DNA of 64,000 nucleotides from Mytilus edulis (taxonomy: Eukaryota > Mollusca > Bivalvia > Mytilida > Mytilidae), in contig NC_092348.1 of NCBI RefSeq assembly GCF_963676685.1, positions 14,420,867 to 14,484,866 on the forward strand. The letters are read 5' to 3'. Within the stretch, counting starts at the first letter, position 1. Each line of letters opens with the position of its first letter. A program made the position numbers and the translations under genes. A model generated the notes under the pieces. The model was given only the letters and a program-made list of their open reading frames with translations, made no database searches and had not been told where the DNA came from. Below, piece by piece: positions 1 through 10,935 of the stretch.

Positions 1-983
1 TGCAATCAACAGATTTTTCTGCTAATGGCTTCCTGGAAGCAAGCAATAAAAAAAAAATAAACTTCTAAATGTGGACAAATAATAGAATTTTCTTCAAAAC
101 AAAGTATATTTACTACATAAGTTTTATAATGAAAACTATTCATTTAGTTATAAAAAAACATATGCATCAATTTTGCGGTTTCATATGACTTTAACGTCTC
201 ACAATAGTAGTCTTTCAAATCTAGATTAGGGTAATTACTTTATCACTTGCCACAAGTTAGGAGATAAAAGCATAATCACAGAAAGACTAACTTCCATTGT
301 TTCATTCTCTCTGATCACGATTTTATCCCTTGGATAAATGTTTAAAATTGGAAACCTTTTTATAATTTTAAGTTATACCCTAATGTATGTGCGTCCACAT
401 GTCTGTATGTCCCACAATTGGTTTCTGTTCTCATACTTTAGTTTGCTCAACCAAATGTTATGAAACTTGCACATGATGCTTATTACCAAAAAAAAACCCA
501 GATCAGGTTTGAATTTGGGTGGCACCATTTCAACCTTTCAAGAGTTATGCCTCTTTACAAATGAAAAATTTGCTGAATATTTTGTTTCTATTCTCTACCT
601 CAAGTTTGCCTTTACCAAATGTTATAAATCTTATACACAATGCTTATTATCATATAACACAGATAAAGTTTTAATTTTGATGGAGTCACTTTTACCTTTC
701 TAGAGTTATGTCCCTTACCAAATGAAAATATTGCTTTCATTCTCTAACTTATGTTTGCCTCAACCAAATATTATGAAACTGACAACAATGGTTATTGCCA
801 CAAAACTCAGATCAAGTATAATTTTAGTAGCATCACTTTTCTAGTTCTTGATTTAGGTCCCTGTATAAGGTATATGCAAGCATACATGATTTCCCTATAG
901 ACTTATTAGTAAACTACTTTCTTAATGACTCAATCTCTATTTAATATTCAGTTGAGAATTTTTTCTTTTTTTATTTTATTTAG
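1..983. other. Intron upstream of the LDLa exon, with a degenerate ~150-bp tandem repeat
   Basis: No exon recognised. Between about 430 and 870 three diverged units share TTTGC-(C)TCAACCAAATGTTATGAAAC followed by a CTTATTACCA-like block, starting near 443, 603 and 751. The rest is AT-rich with nothing recognisable. Confidence 0.5.
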
Positions 984-1225
984 GTGTTTGCAATGGTACT
1001 AATGACTTTAAATGTCGACTAGGACAGTGTATATCCAAAAGACTTCAGTATGATGGCTATAATCAGTGTGGTGACAACAGTGACGAAAACAGAGTGATCT
1101 CGGCTTCATCTCTCGCCAAAATTCTGGGGGCCATTGCAGCTGTGGTGGTGATTGGTCTGATTGTGTTTGCAGTGTTTTACTTTTACCGTAGAAGCCGTGG
1201 ACAATCCAGAGGATCGGTACTGAAG
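984..1225 (+). CDS. Exon: LDLa-like module plus transmembrane helix
   Basis: Acceptor TTTATTTAG before 984 (phase 1), donor AAG|GTGTTG after 1225 (phase 0), 242 nt. It encodes VCNGTNDFKCRLGQC, then [13 protein letters not shown], then the membrane helix. Only four of the six canonical LDLa cysteines are present, while the acidic calcium-binding end (DNSDE) is kept. Reading through the donor gives a stop five codons later (VLHN-stop), so splicing is needed for the tail. Confidence 0.85.
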
Positions 1226-2803
1226 GTGTTGCATAATTAAGATTAACATACCGTGGATTCATTTATTTTCGTGGATTCAGGAAAACTTGCATGTTCTGCA
1301 TAAAGCCTGTAGAAAATTTAGTATTTGTTTGATTTCGTGGTTCACCTGTATCCACAAAATCCATGTAAATTGGTATCCAACGAATAATATGAATCCACAG
1401 TACTGTCAATTCAAAAATTATTGTGTACATTTTTTAATGCGATTTTGTATATTTAGACTAAAATGAAATTAGAATTTTTACAATATGAAAAAAATTATCT
1501 GTTATTGAAATTATAACCCTGTCGCATTTTTCGCAAAAAAAAATATCACAAGAATTTTGATTTTCCAGTAATGCTATCAGTATGTTATGGTCACTGGTCA
1601 TTATAATTTTGTATAAGACGTGGCCCATCTAAAGTAGGGGTAGGGGTGGTATTGGCTTAGATTTAGAAAAATCTTTCAGTGAATTATTGCCATTTGTGTA
1701 GAGGATTTGGACAAAAATTCTCTCAGTGCATTATCGATCATTATTGCAATCTTTTAGAGGATGCAGACAATCTGAAGTAAGCATTTGATGTTATTGTTAT
1801 AGAAAAGAAAAGAAAAGAAAAGAAAAGAAATGGGGTATCCATCAATAATATAAAATCAGTACATGCACAGCAAAAAACACAAAAAGCAAAAGAACAGCAT
1901 TTTTTGGCTGTTGCTCATCTCAAAGACACAGTGAGGCCTTCAACATGGACCAAAAAAAACCTCATCTTACTGCAAGTTTAAGACGCCCCCTAGCATTAAT
2001 TTGAGTGGAATTCTTTGCAAACTGGTATGATTTAGGCAGACAACCATGGGGCACATGAAGATATAAGTAGAAGAACTTGGCAGCAAATATCATATGTTAC
2101 TATAAAGTTTAGGGCAAAATATTGGGGTTGACAAGTAGGATGAAACATCACCCACAACCATGACTACGGCCTCATAAAAAAAGAACATACCTGAAAAGCA
2201 AAAAGTTCCTATGCATAGGTGTAAATATCAAACTAAGTAGAATATATTTTAGTATTTAGGAATCAAAAGAAAGGTGAAGTTGTGATGATTTTTGTAGAAC
2301 AACATTTTGTCTGATAATTTTGAATAATACAAAAATGTATGAATGAATTCAAAAATTGAGGACATGTGTTTCTTGGGCATTACATTAAGCGATTATGTTT
2401 TCTGTTTATCCATCCATCTGTCTATAGTAACCACAATTGCTCCAAATGTCTATTCTATTTTATTAAAAGCCTTCATACCATGGATACTGATAAATGAAAT
2501 TTAACGAATTCTTATTTTTCAATTTTCCAGCACCAGCATGATACCATACCAATGGCCGCTCAACCAGTTCCAAACCAGTATCCAGGACAACAACCTGGAT
2601 ATCAACAACCCCAGCAACCAGGCTATCCACCACCGGCAGGCTATCCTACACAACAAGGATATCCAGCACAACCGGGATATCCTGCACAGCCAGGATATCC
2701 AGCACAGCCGGGATATCCACCTCAACCCTATCCCTCTGGAGAAGCTGTCCCACCACCATACAGTGATAACCCGTACCCATACGGAGCACCAGGAAAACAA
2801 TAA
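984..2803 (+). CDS. LDLa-like/TM receptor with PGYQ-rich PPPY tail, 3' part (two exons)
   Basis: Join 984-1225 and 2531-2803; the 5' part lies before the window. The product is a single-pass type I membrane protein. An LDLa-like module is followed by a transmembrane helix (ILGAIAAVVVIGLIVFAVFY), a basic stop-transfer stretch (RRSRGQSRG) and a cytoplasmic tail of GYPxQ/PGYP repeats ending in PPPYSDNPYPYGAPGKQ. The splice joins AAG to CAC in phase 0 and keeps the frame open to TAA at 2801-2803. The - strand gene at 16177-19253 has the same exon layout, phases and tail ending, so an upstream CUB domain is expected here too (inference). PPPY is a known ligand of WW domains such as those of NEDD4-family ubiquitin ligases. 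The ligand and role of the extracellular part are unknown. Confidence 0.8.
1249..1406. repeat. GTGGATTC fold-back MITE, copy 1
   Basis: An imperfect inverted repeat. The left end reads CCGTGGATTCATTTATTTTC and the right end reads TATCCAACGAATAATATGAA followed by TCCACAG. The same family recurs at about 4525-4722, 36898-37106, 39176-39384 and 58323-58532. It has no coding capacity and lies just inside the intron. Confidence 0.7.
1407..1550. repeat. Diverged, truncated copy of the TACTGTAAATTC MITE
   Basis: Begins TACTGTCAATTCAAAAATTATTG and resembles the intact element at 45343-45533 (TACTGTAAATTCAGAAATTA). The right end is eroded at about 1530-1550 (CCTGTCGCATTTTTCGC). Confidence 0.4.
1800..1830. 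repeat. (AAAAG)n microsatellite
   Basis: About six copies of AAAAG. The rest of this intron (1551-2530) shows no recognisable feature. Confidence 0.85.
2531..2803 (+). CDS. Exon: cytoplasmic Pro/Gly/Tyr/Gln tail with PPPY
   Basis: Acceptor AATTTTCCAG ends at 2530. The exon begins HQHDTIPMAAQPVPNQYPGQ and then carries several GYPAQP repeats (about 2680-2715), PPPY near 2751-2762, and a stop at 2801-2803. Tails of this composition occur in annexin A7/A11-type and other low-complexity adaptor regions (established knowledge). The internal ATG at 2552 is an ordinary Met codon, not a start. Confidence 0.85.
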   Translation, partial: HQHDTIPMAAQPVPNQYPGQQPGYQQPQQPGYPPPAGYPTQQGYPAQPGYPAQPGYPAQPGYPPQPYPSGEAVPPPYSDNPYPYGAPGKQ

Positions 2804-4524
2804 ATCAGTAATATGTGACGGACTTCCATTTCTTTTATTTCATGATAAAATTAAGGTTCTTATTTGAGTCTTCCTTGACTATGAAATGTAATGAGAAAAA
2901 TTGTGATTGAAAAAAATATTCTGAAATGAATTGTTCAGCATTTCTGCAAAAACAAACTGATCCTTGTAGAACACCTTTTGACTGATAATTTTGAATAATG
3001 CAAAAATGTATGTATGAATTCTAAAATTGAGGGCTTATATTACTAATGCAGTATATAAAGTGATTAAGTTTTATGTTTATCCATCCATCTGTCCACACTT
3101 TGTTACCACAACTTCTCCAAAACTATTGGTGGCTTTGGACTGTTTTCTACTCTTTTGTCGGGTTGTTTTCTCTTTGACACAATTTCCCCATTTCCTTTCT
3201 CTATTTAATGTACATGTATATTCCAGTTTGAAGTTTTGTTGTTCAGATATTATTCACTTTTGCAGTTTGATAATCTTTTATAAAGTGATTTTGTACAAAC
3301 AAGTATGAATTAAGAAAAATTTACTATTAACAATAAGATACTGGCTTTTAAGGGGTATAATACCTGTTTAAATAGAAAAAAAAAATATTTTCATAGGGTT
3401 GTCAGTAAACTATAAAAGGGTACGGGACTATTTGTAATGAATTCTTAATTTAGTATTATGCCTATGAAAGATTTAAAAAAAAGTACTTTTACATTGTATA
3501 CTAGATAATGGGTAAGAAGAAAAAACAATAGCTGAATTAAGAAGTATTGTACTTAAAATAAATTGAGGAGATGTCAGGATATTAAAAATAACTGAGTGAT
3601 TGTGATATTACAATTAATGTCAGTAATATTTATGTACACCTTGCTTTGTGGGTAGAAGGGTTTATAGAGGTCACTGTGTCCATTCAGTTATATGTAGTCT
3701 TTCAGTCAGACAAGCCTTATTGTCAGTTGTTATTTAACCCTTCAAAACAATTCACTGACAATTTCCAAAAATATAAATATATGTGCATGATATAAATGTA
3801 CTTAATATGCATTAATTGATTTGCAACAAAGTCAGACCACTTATGATTTGATGCAGTGTTAATGGGGTTAAAATTTTCAGATTCTGGGCATTATTTTTTG
3901 AGCCATAAACATTGTTGTCAAAAGTCAAAGTAACAGCAGCTATAATGATATCTTTTAAAACATTTATATATTAAACCACCTGACTCGACTGAAGCATCCA
4001 TGGTGCTAGGGATTTTTTTTTAAAAGATCTGAACAACTTTTAATTTTCCTAGTGAGTGCATGAATAGGCATTATTTGGCCCATGTGATATACAAAGTAGT
4101 GAAGCATACAATAATCTGGGGTACCATATACTTGTGAACACATCTCTAGTTCCTTTAATACTGTGATAAAGATTTTTATAATTACAAAATCAAAATAATT
4201 TTTATTGCTGTAATTGTTGTTGATCATGATTTTATTATATATTTCTCTTTATTTTGAAACAATAATATTTGAATATAATATCTTTTTGTGTGCATTATTG
4301 ATATACATTTCATATTGAATTTGATTAGAATATATTCTAATCTGTCCTTCTGTAGAGCATTGTAAATAAACCATGTATAAATAAGGTGATGGTTTTTAGG
4401 TTAAATAACTAGCTATATTTTATAAGTTATGCTTTAAAAGATTGAACCTTACATATTTAAAGCACAATATATTGATATATTTTCATCTCACTTCCATTAA
4501 CTCCATAGACTTGAAACATTATTA

Positions 4525-4722
4525 TTCGTGAAATACCTATTTTTCGTTGAATTCTTTGGTACTTTTAAACAACAAAATTTAAATGTTTAACAAACTACAA
4601 GTTTACTATTGTGTTGTTTGCAAACTTTTATACAGCTACACAATCAAATATCCATGAAAATTCAATATAACTGCAATCCACTAAAATTGATACCCACGAA
4701 ATAATTGAACCCACAGGATTGC
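4525..4722. repeat. GTGGATTC fold-back MITE, degenerate copy 2
   Basis: The right half is clear (ATCCACTAAAATTGATACCC, then ACGAAATAATTGAACCCACAG); the left half is eroded (TTTTTCGTTGAATTCTTTGG). Confidence 0.5.
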
Positions 4723-5351
4723 AAAAAGAGCATCATAACGAACATAAACTTTGTCCTGTACAAAACTTCAATATATAAATTTGTGCAGTAAGAGTATGAT
4801 TTATATACTTTTACATATACATCCAACTGAAATTATAATAGCCAGACATTTCAAAATGAAATTGTTCCACTTCTTTTATGATAAAACAGCCATGAAAAAA
4901 TTAGAAACAGCTATTGTTGGTATAGTATATAAAAAAATACCTTTGTCAAATTACAATTAACAAAAAGTCATTGTACATAACTTTAAAACATTCCAAATAT
5001 TGCAATTAAAGAGAATTCAATGTACATGTACATATAGTCATCATAAACCATTTATTTGGAATTTAAATGTAGACAAGTGTGGTATTGTAATGCTTTAGAA
5101 AATACAAATATGACAGCTTTACATCTATGCAGGATGATAATCCATTCTTAAATATTGTGTTACACTGTTATTATTCAGGTTTTTTGTTGCAAATTATATT
5201 GTATAAATTGTGAACAATATTGATGTTTTAAAAATGGTTGTGTAATCATGTTTTAAGAGTGACTGTTGCAGTGAATTTTTATTTTGTGACTTTTAAGACT
5301 GGCATAGATCTGTTATTGACAACATGCTTATATTTGTTTGGCATTTAATGT

Positions 5352-5493
5352 TACAGTGAAACCTGGCTAACCCAACCATGTTCTTTAAGTCAGAGGCATA
5401 TACATTGTATGGGTTGTGAAACTAATTAAACCGAACATCTGCCAAAACTGAAATCGAAATCTTATGGTTCCTGTTTAGGCAGGTACACTGTAT
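5352..5493. repeat. TACAGTG-ended MITE (pogo/mariner-like termini)
   Basis: The left end is TACAGTGAAACCTGGCTAAC. The reverse complement of the right end is TACAGTGTACCTGCCTAAAC. About 140 bp, with TA at both outer edges, as expected of Tc1/mariner-pogo type insertions (family assignment is inference). Confidence 0.55.
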
Positions 5494-6038
5494 TTAGATA
5501 ATTCGCCTGTTTGCCTGATGGTGGCTTAAAAGCACTTACATATGTTGTATAGGGTACAACATAGCATTTATACATTGGGCTTTTTTTAATCAGTTATTCT
5601 GCTTTTAAAATGAATGCTGTGACACATTTTTAGCTTCTTACTCCATCAATATGTTAATAAACCAAAGGTTATGTTATGATTTTAGAAAAGTTGTATTAAT
5701 ATAGTGTAAATGTATGACACTAAATTCTCTGTTTTATTAGGTGCATACTTTTGTTATAACTTATAACTATCTGAAAACACAAATCTGTAGTATTGAACGG
5801 AAGTAGAATCTTTATTATATCTGTAGAGTGTAGTGTATTGAAAAGGTTGTTTTTTTTAGCAAATCTTAAGGATATGTTGTATTGTTGTTCTTATTTTATA
5901 GTTTCTGTATTCAATTGTACCAGGCATATTTGTTAAATTTTGCTTATTTTTTTTTATACATTATTGTTATATAGTTTTTTGGAGTAAAATGGGTATTTTA
6001 ACAGATGCAAACAGCTACACAGAATTTTATAGAAACAA

Positions 6039-6126
6039 GTTCAGTGTCAATATAAAATTTTTAGAAAATTTCAACAAAAGCAGTTCAGTGTCAATATAAA
6101 ATTTTAAGAAAATTTCAACAAAAGCA
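6039..6126. repeat. 44-bp tandem duplication
   Basis: Two near-identical units beginning GTTCAGTGTCAATATAAAAT and ending TTTCAACAAAAGCA. Confidence 0.7.
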
Positions 6127-6511
6127 CAAAATTTATCTCTGCTGGTTAATTTTTCCAAATTTGTACAAAAAAATGTGGGCTTTGGAATAATGCAATTTTT
6201 GTATAACATATTTATTTACAAAAATCAGGTTAGCTGTTTATAGAAGTGTTTCTTGTGGAATTTATCCGAGGCATGTAAACTATTTAGTATCAAATAAGGA
6301 ATACATGGTGGAGGAAGACAAAATAATATTATACAGCATTAAAATTAAAACACTCATAAACAAATAGACATTTAGAAGTTACAATAATGTTTTTGGTGTA
6401 AGACAATCACTCGTATCATATCACTAGCTTTGATGTTAGTCCAATATTTCTTTTAAACTATTTGTAGGCCTAAAATTTTTGATTATTTTTTTTCTTCTCC
6501 TGAATGTTTTT

Positions 6512-7892
6512 AGCTCACCTGTCCCGAAGGGACAAGTGAGCTTATGCCATCACTTGGCGTCCGTCGTCGTCCGTCGTCTGTCGTCGTCATCGTAAACTAT
6601 TTCAAGAATCTTCTCCTCTGAAACTACTGGGCCAAATACTTTCAAACTTTAACTGAATGTTCCTTAGGGTATCTAATTTATAAATTGTATCCGAAGTTTT
6701 GATCTATCAACAAACATGGTCGCCATTGCTAAAAATAGAACATAGGGGTCAAATGCAGTTTTTGGCTTATAACTCAAAAATCAAAGCATTTAGAGCAAAT
6801 CTGACTGGGTAATATTGTTTATCAGGTCAAGATCTATCTGCCCTGAAATTTTCAGATGAATCAGACAACCTGTTGTTGGGTTGCTGCCCCTGAATTGGTA
6901 ATTTTAAGGAAATTTTGCTGTTTTTGGTTATTATCTTGAATATTATTATAGATAGAGATAAACTGTAAACAGGAATAATGTTCAGCAAAGTAAGATTTAC
7001 AAATAAGTCAACATGACGGAAATGGTCAGTTGACCCCTTTAGGAGTTATTGCCCTTTATAGTCAATTTTTAACCATTTTTCGTAAATCTTATTAATCTTT
7101 TACAAAAATCTTCTCCTCTGAAACTACTGGGCCTAATACTTCCAAACTTTAACTGAATGTGCCTTAGGGTATCTAGTTTGTAAATTGTATCCGAAGTTAT
7201 GATCTATCAACAAACATGGTCGCCATTTCTAAAAATAGAACATAGGAGTCAAATGCAGTTTTTGGCTTATAACTCAAAAACCAAAGCATTTAGAGCAAAT
7301 CTGACGTGGGTAATATTGTTTATCAGGTCAAGATCTATCTGCCCTGAAATTTTCAGATGAATCAGACAACCTGTTGTTGGGTTGCTGCCCCTGAATTGAT
7401 AATTTTAAGGAAATTTTGCTGTTTTTGTTTATTATCTTGAATATAATTATAGATAGAAATAAACTGTAAACAGCAATAATGTTCAGCAAAGTAAGATCTT
7501 CAATTAAGTCAAATTGACCAAAATTGTCAATTGACCACTTAAGGAGTTATTGCCCTTTAAAGACTTTTTTTCACAATTTGTTCATCATGTTGACTTACTT
7601 TAAAAAAATCTTCTCCTTTGAAACTGCTGTATCAATTTCAGCCAAACTTAGGCTAAATGAGTTACAGAGTATCTAGTATAAATTTTATATTTTATTTCCT
7701 TGTCTGTCAAGAAACATAGCTCCTATGGCTAAAATAGAACATAGGAGAAAATGATTATTTTTTTTGGCTTTTGAAGAAAATAGGACGATCCAAAAAACAT
7801 TTAAATAAATTGAAAAGCCAAAATAATCATTGATGAGAGATTTAACCAAAAGAATTAAGGTGAGCGATTCAGGCTCTTGAGAGCCTCTTGTT
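6512..7892 (+). mobile_element. Hairpin-ended repeat element, copy 1 (+)
   Basis: The 5' end is a hairpin, AGCTCACCTGTCCCGAAGGG then ACAAGTGAGCT, followed by a GTCGTC-rich stretch. The body is built of ~500-bp internal tandem units (CTTCTCCTCTGAAACTACTGG near 6610, 7110 and 7610). The 3' end is GGTGAGCGATTCAGGCTCTTG then AGAGCCTCTTG, a second hairpin. No ORF; non-autonomous. Two terminal hairpins plus internal tandem units resemble Helitron/Helentron-derived elements such as the bivalve pearl family, but that assignment is inference. Confidence 0.7.
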
Positions 7893-9104
7893 TAAACACT
7901 TATGTCTTTCCAATGTATCATTTTCAATATTTTTTCAAGAAATTTTTATTTTATGTAGAAAACTCTTTATAAATAAATGTAGTAGACAGCATATTCATGA
8001 ACAAATATAATTAGTTTACTATAGAAATTAAAAAAAATAAAATGTGAAAAACAAAAATCCACCTGTATTTAAAATTCTCTGTTTCTTCATTACAATAATA
8101 ATCAGTGTTAACCGATTGTCAGTATCATGTTAATTGATAAGTTATAGAAGCAATGCTTTAATTGTTTGTATGTGTGAACTATTGATATTATCATTTACAC
8201 ATTTATTATACATAATCATGTACTTTTTACTGTTTACTTTTTCTTAAATAAAAAAATGCAATATTCAAGAATTCTTTTTTTATTGTGAAATTTCTTATAT
8301 TTGATTCTTTAGTATGGAACTGATTTACAATTAGATGCAGTTCCGTTAAAGCCATGAACAGTAGTCCCAAGTTGGTTCAATGTAGAAAGACATATTTAAT
8401 TTAGTGGCAAATCCAGAAATCTTCACGAGGGGGGGGGGGGTTACTGACTACTTTAATAACGGGCCTGCACCAGTCATGCTTAAGTGATTCTCTGAAAGTT
8501 TTTGCCATGGTTTGGTCTGTTTTTCAAATACATTATACAATACATCAAATATATTTGGTGTATGGAATGATTGTGTACATGTCTGTTTGGCAGGAATCAT
8601 CTGTTCTCTCATCTTCTTGGTTCATTGGTCAATGTTAAGTTGTTAAAGTTGTGTCCTCTTATCCGATGCACATCTTCATAATGGATCTGTTTTTCCCATT
8701 TTTAATGCAATATAACTTGTAAATGTTCAAAATATCCTGGAAACACTGCCAATGATTGCACAAGTGAAACCAACCATCACCCTTTAATATGGCTTTACAT
8801 GACACATCATTCTAGAATTAGAGACTTTGATCATGAGATTCAACCTTTTAACTGTATCAACAATTATCAAATTTTGAAGCGTGAATGCTGACCTCCACTT
8901 ATTTCTTTTGGTTTTAACAAGCCTGCGACTTCTGTCACAGAAAGCTGGACATAGGAATTATATGATCCTTCAACGGGGTTAACTAACTTTTTAAAGGTTA
9001 CTGTTTCAGAAGGTTGAAGACCTGGATCCTTTATGCTTTGTATATAGATGCCTTATATCCATTGTCCTAGACCTCATTTTTATGTTTCAGTTAACCTCAT
9101 TTTT
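7893..9104. other. Intergenic, repeat fragments only
   Basis: Contains an interspersed fragment at about 8400-8500 (poly-G then GGGCCTGCACCAGTCATGCTT; related to 19440-19600 and 52555-52680). A single unit at about 8520-8690 (ATATTTGGTGTATGGAATGA) belongs to the same family as the tandem repeat at 10430-10935. No gene seen. Confidence 0.5.
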
Positions 9105-10348
9105 AGCTCACCTGGCCAGAAGGGCCAAGTGAGCTTTTCTCATCTCTTGGCGTCCGTCGTCGTTAACTTTTACAAAAATCTTCTCCTCTGAAACTACTTG
9201 GCCAAATTAAACCAAACTTGGCCACAATCATCATTGGGGTATCTAGTTAAAAAAATGTGTCCAATGACCCGGCCAACCAACCAAGATGGCCACCATGGCT
9301 AAAAATAGAACATAGGAGTTAAATGTAGATTTTGGCTTATATCTCTGAAACCAAAGCATTGGAGCAAATCTGACATGTTAGTAGAATTGTTTATCAGGTC
9401 AAGATCTATCTGCTCTGAAATTTTCAGATGAATCCGACAACCCATTGTTTGGTGGTTGCTACCCCTGAATTGGTAATTTTAAGAAAATTTTGCTGTTTTT
9501 GGTTATTATCTTGAATATTATTTATAGATTGAGATAAACTGTAAACAGCAATATTGTTCAACAAATGAAGATTTACATATAAGTCAACATGACCAAAATG
9601 GTCAGTAGACCCCTTAAGGAGTTATTAGTCACTTTTTAACAAATTTTTGTTATCTTTTACAAAACTCTTCTCCTGAAACTACTAAGAAAATTTAACCAAA
9701 TTGTCCACAATCATCATTAGGGTATCTTGTTTAAAAAATTTGTCCAATGACCCCGCCCGTGAACCAAGATGGCTGCCATGGCTAAAAATAGTACATAGGG
9801 TAAAATGCAGTTCTGAAACAGAAGCAGTTAGAGCAAATCTGACATGTAGTAAAATTGTCCATTAGGTCAAAATCTATCTGCTCTGAAATTATCAGACCAT
9901 TCAGGCAACCTGTCTGTGGGTTGCTACCCCTGAATTTGTAATTTTAAGAAAATTTTGCAGCTTTCGGTTATTATCTTGAATTTGATTATAGATAGAGATA
10001 AACTGTAAACAGCAATAATGTACAGCAAAATAAGATCTTAAAATAAGTCCATGTCCACATGAACAATATGGTCATTTGACCCCTTAAGGAGTTATTGCCC
10101 TTCATAGTCAATTTTTTACAATTTTCATAAATTTTGTAAGTTTTTGCAAAATATTTTCCACTGTAACTACTGGGTCAAGTTCATTATACATAGTGGTAAT
10201 TGTTAGCAGCAAGAATGTTCAGTTAAGTAACATCTACAAACACATCACCATCACCAAAACACAATTTTGTCAAAAAAACATATGTGTCCTTAGTTTAATA
10301 TGCACATAGACCAAGGTGAGCGACACAGGCACTTTAGAGCCTCTAGTT
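9105..10348 (+). mobile_element. Hairpin-ended repeat element, copy 2 (+)
   Basis: Same structure as the element at 6512-7892. The 5' hairpin is AGCTCACCTGGCCAGAAGGG then CCAAGTGAGCT, with two internal units. The 3' end is GGTGAGCGACACAGGCACTT then TAGAGCCTCTAGT. The sequence ends in CTAG, compatible with the CTRR end of canonical Helitrons. Confidence 0.7.
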
Positions 10349-10429
10349 ATGTTTGTTACTACTTGAAAATATGTTCAGATTTTTTGAAACATAAATTTCT
10401 CTCTTATTATGAGTAATAAGATAATTATA

Positions 10430-10935
10430 TTTGGAATGTACATACCTTGCAACGTCAATCATGCTCATCAGACAGTTTTCAATAGACCTCAACCTCATTT
10501 CATGGATCAGTGAACAAGGTGAAGTTTTCATGGTCAAGTCCATACATATCTCAGATACTGTAAGCAATATCTCTACTATATTTGGTGTATGGAATGATTG
10601 TAAGGTGTGCATGTCCAACTAGCAGGTGTCATCTGACCTTGACCTATTTTCATGGTGCAGTGGTTATAGTTAAGTTGTTGTGTTTTGGTCTATTTTTCTA
10701 CTAATACTGTAAGCAATAGGTCTACTATATTTGGTGTATGGAATGATTGTAAGGTGTGCATGTCCAACTAGCAGGTGTCATCTGACCTTGACCTCATTTT
10801 CATGGTGCAGTGGTTATAGTTAAGTTGTTCTGTTTTGGTCTATTTTTCTACTAATACTGTAATCAATAGGTCTACTGTATTTGGTGTATGAAATGATTGT
10901 AAGGTGAACATGCATTTCTAGTTTGGTTTACCTGA
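10430..10935. repeat. ~150-bp tandem repeat, about 3.3 units
   Basis: TTTGGTGTATGGAATGATTG recurs at 10581, 10730 and 10880 (period 149-150). The units contain CTGACCTTGACCTCATTTTC and TTATAGTTAAGTTGTT. A lone diverged unit lies near 8550. The small ORFs here are repeat sequence. Confidence 0.8.

Larger units (their letters stand above)
2804..6511. other. 3' UTR and intergenic DNA, small MITEs only
   Basis: Downstream of the + strand receptor gene. It holds a degenerate GTGGATTC MITE (about 4525-4722), a TACAGTG MITE (5352-5493) and a 44-bp tandem duplication (6039-6126). No exon with convincing splice sites or domain was seen. The polyadenylation site of the receptor gene could not be fixed. 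Confidence 0.5.

Noticed and set aside
2519..2867. Other-frame ORFs over the tail exon
   Set aside because: Low-complexity coding sequence leaves alternative frames open; the frame continuing from 1225 in phase is the real one.
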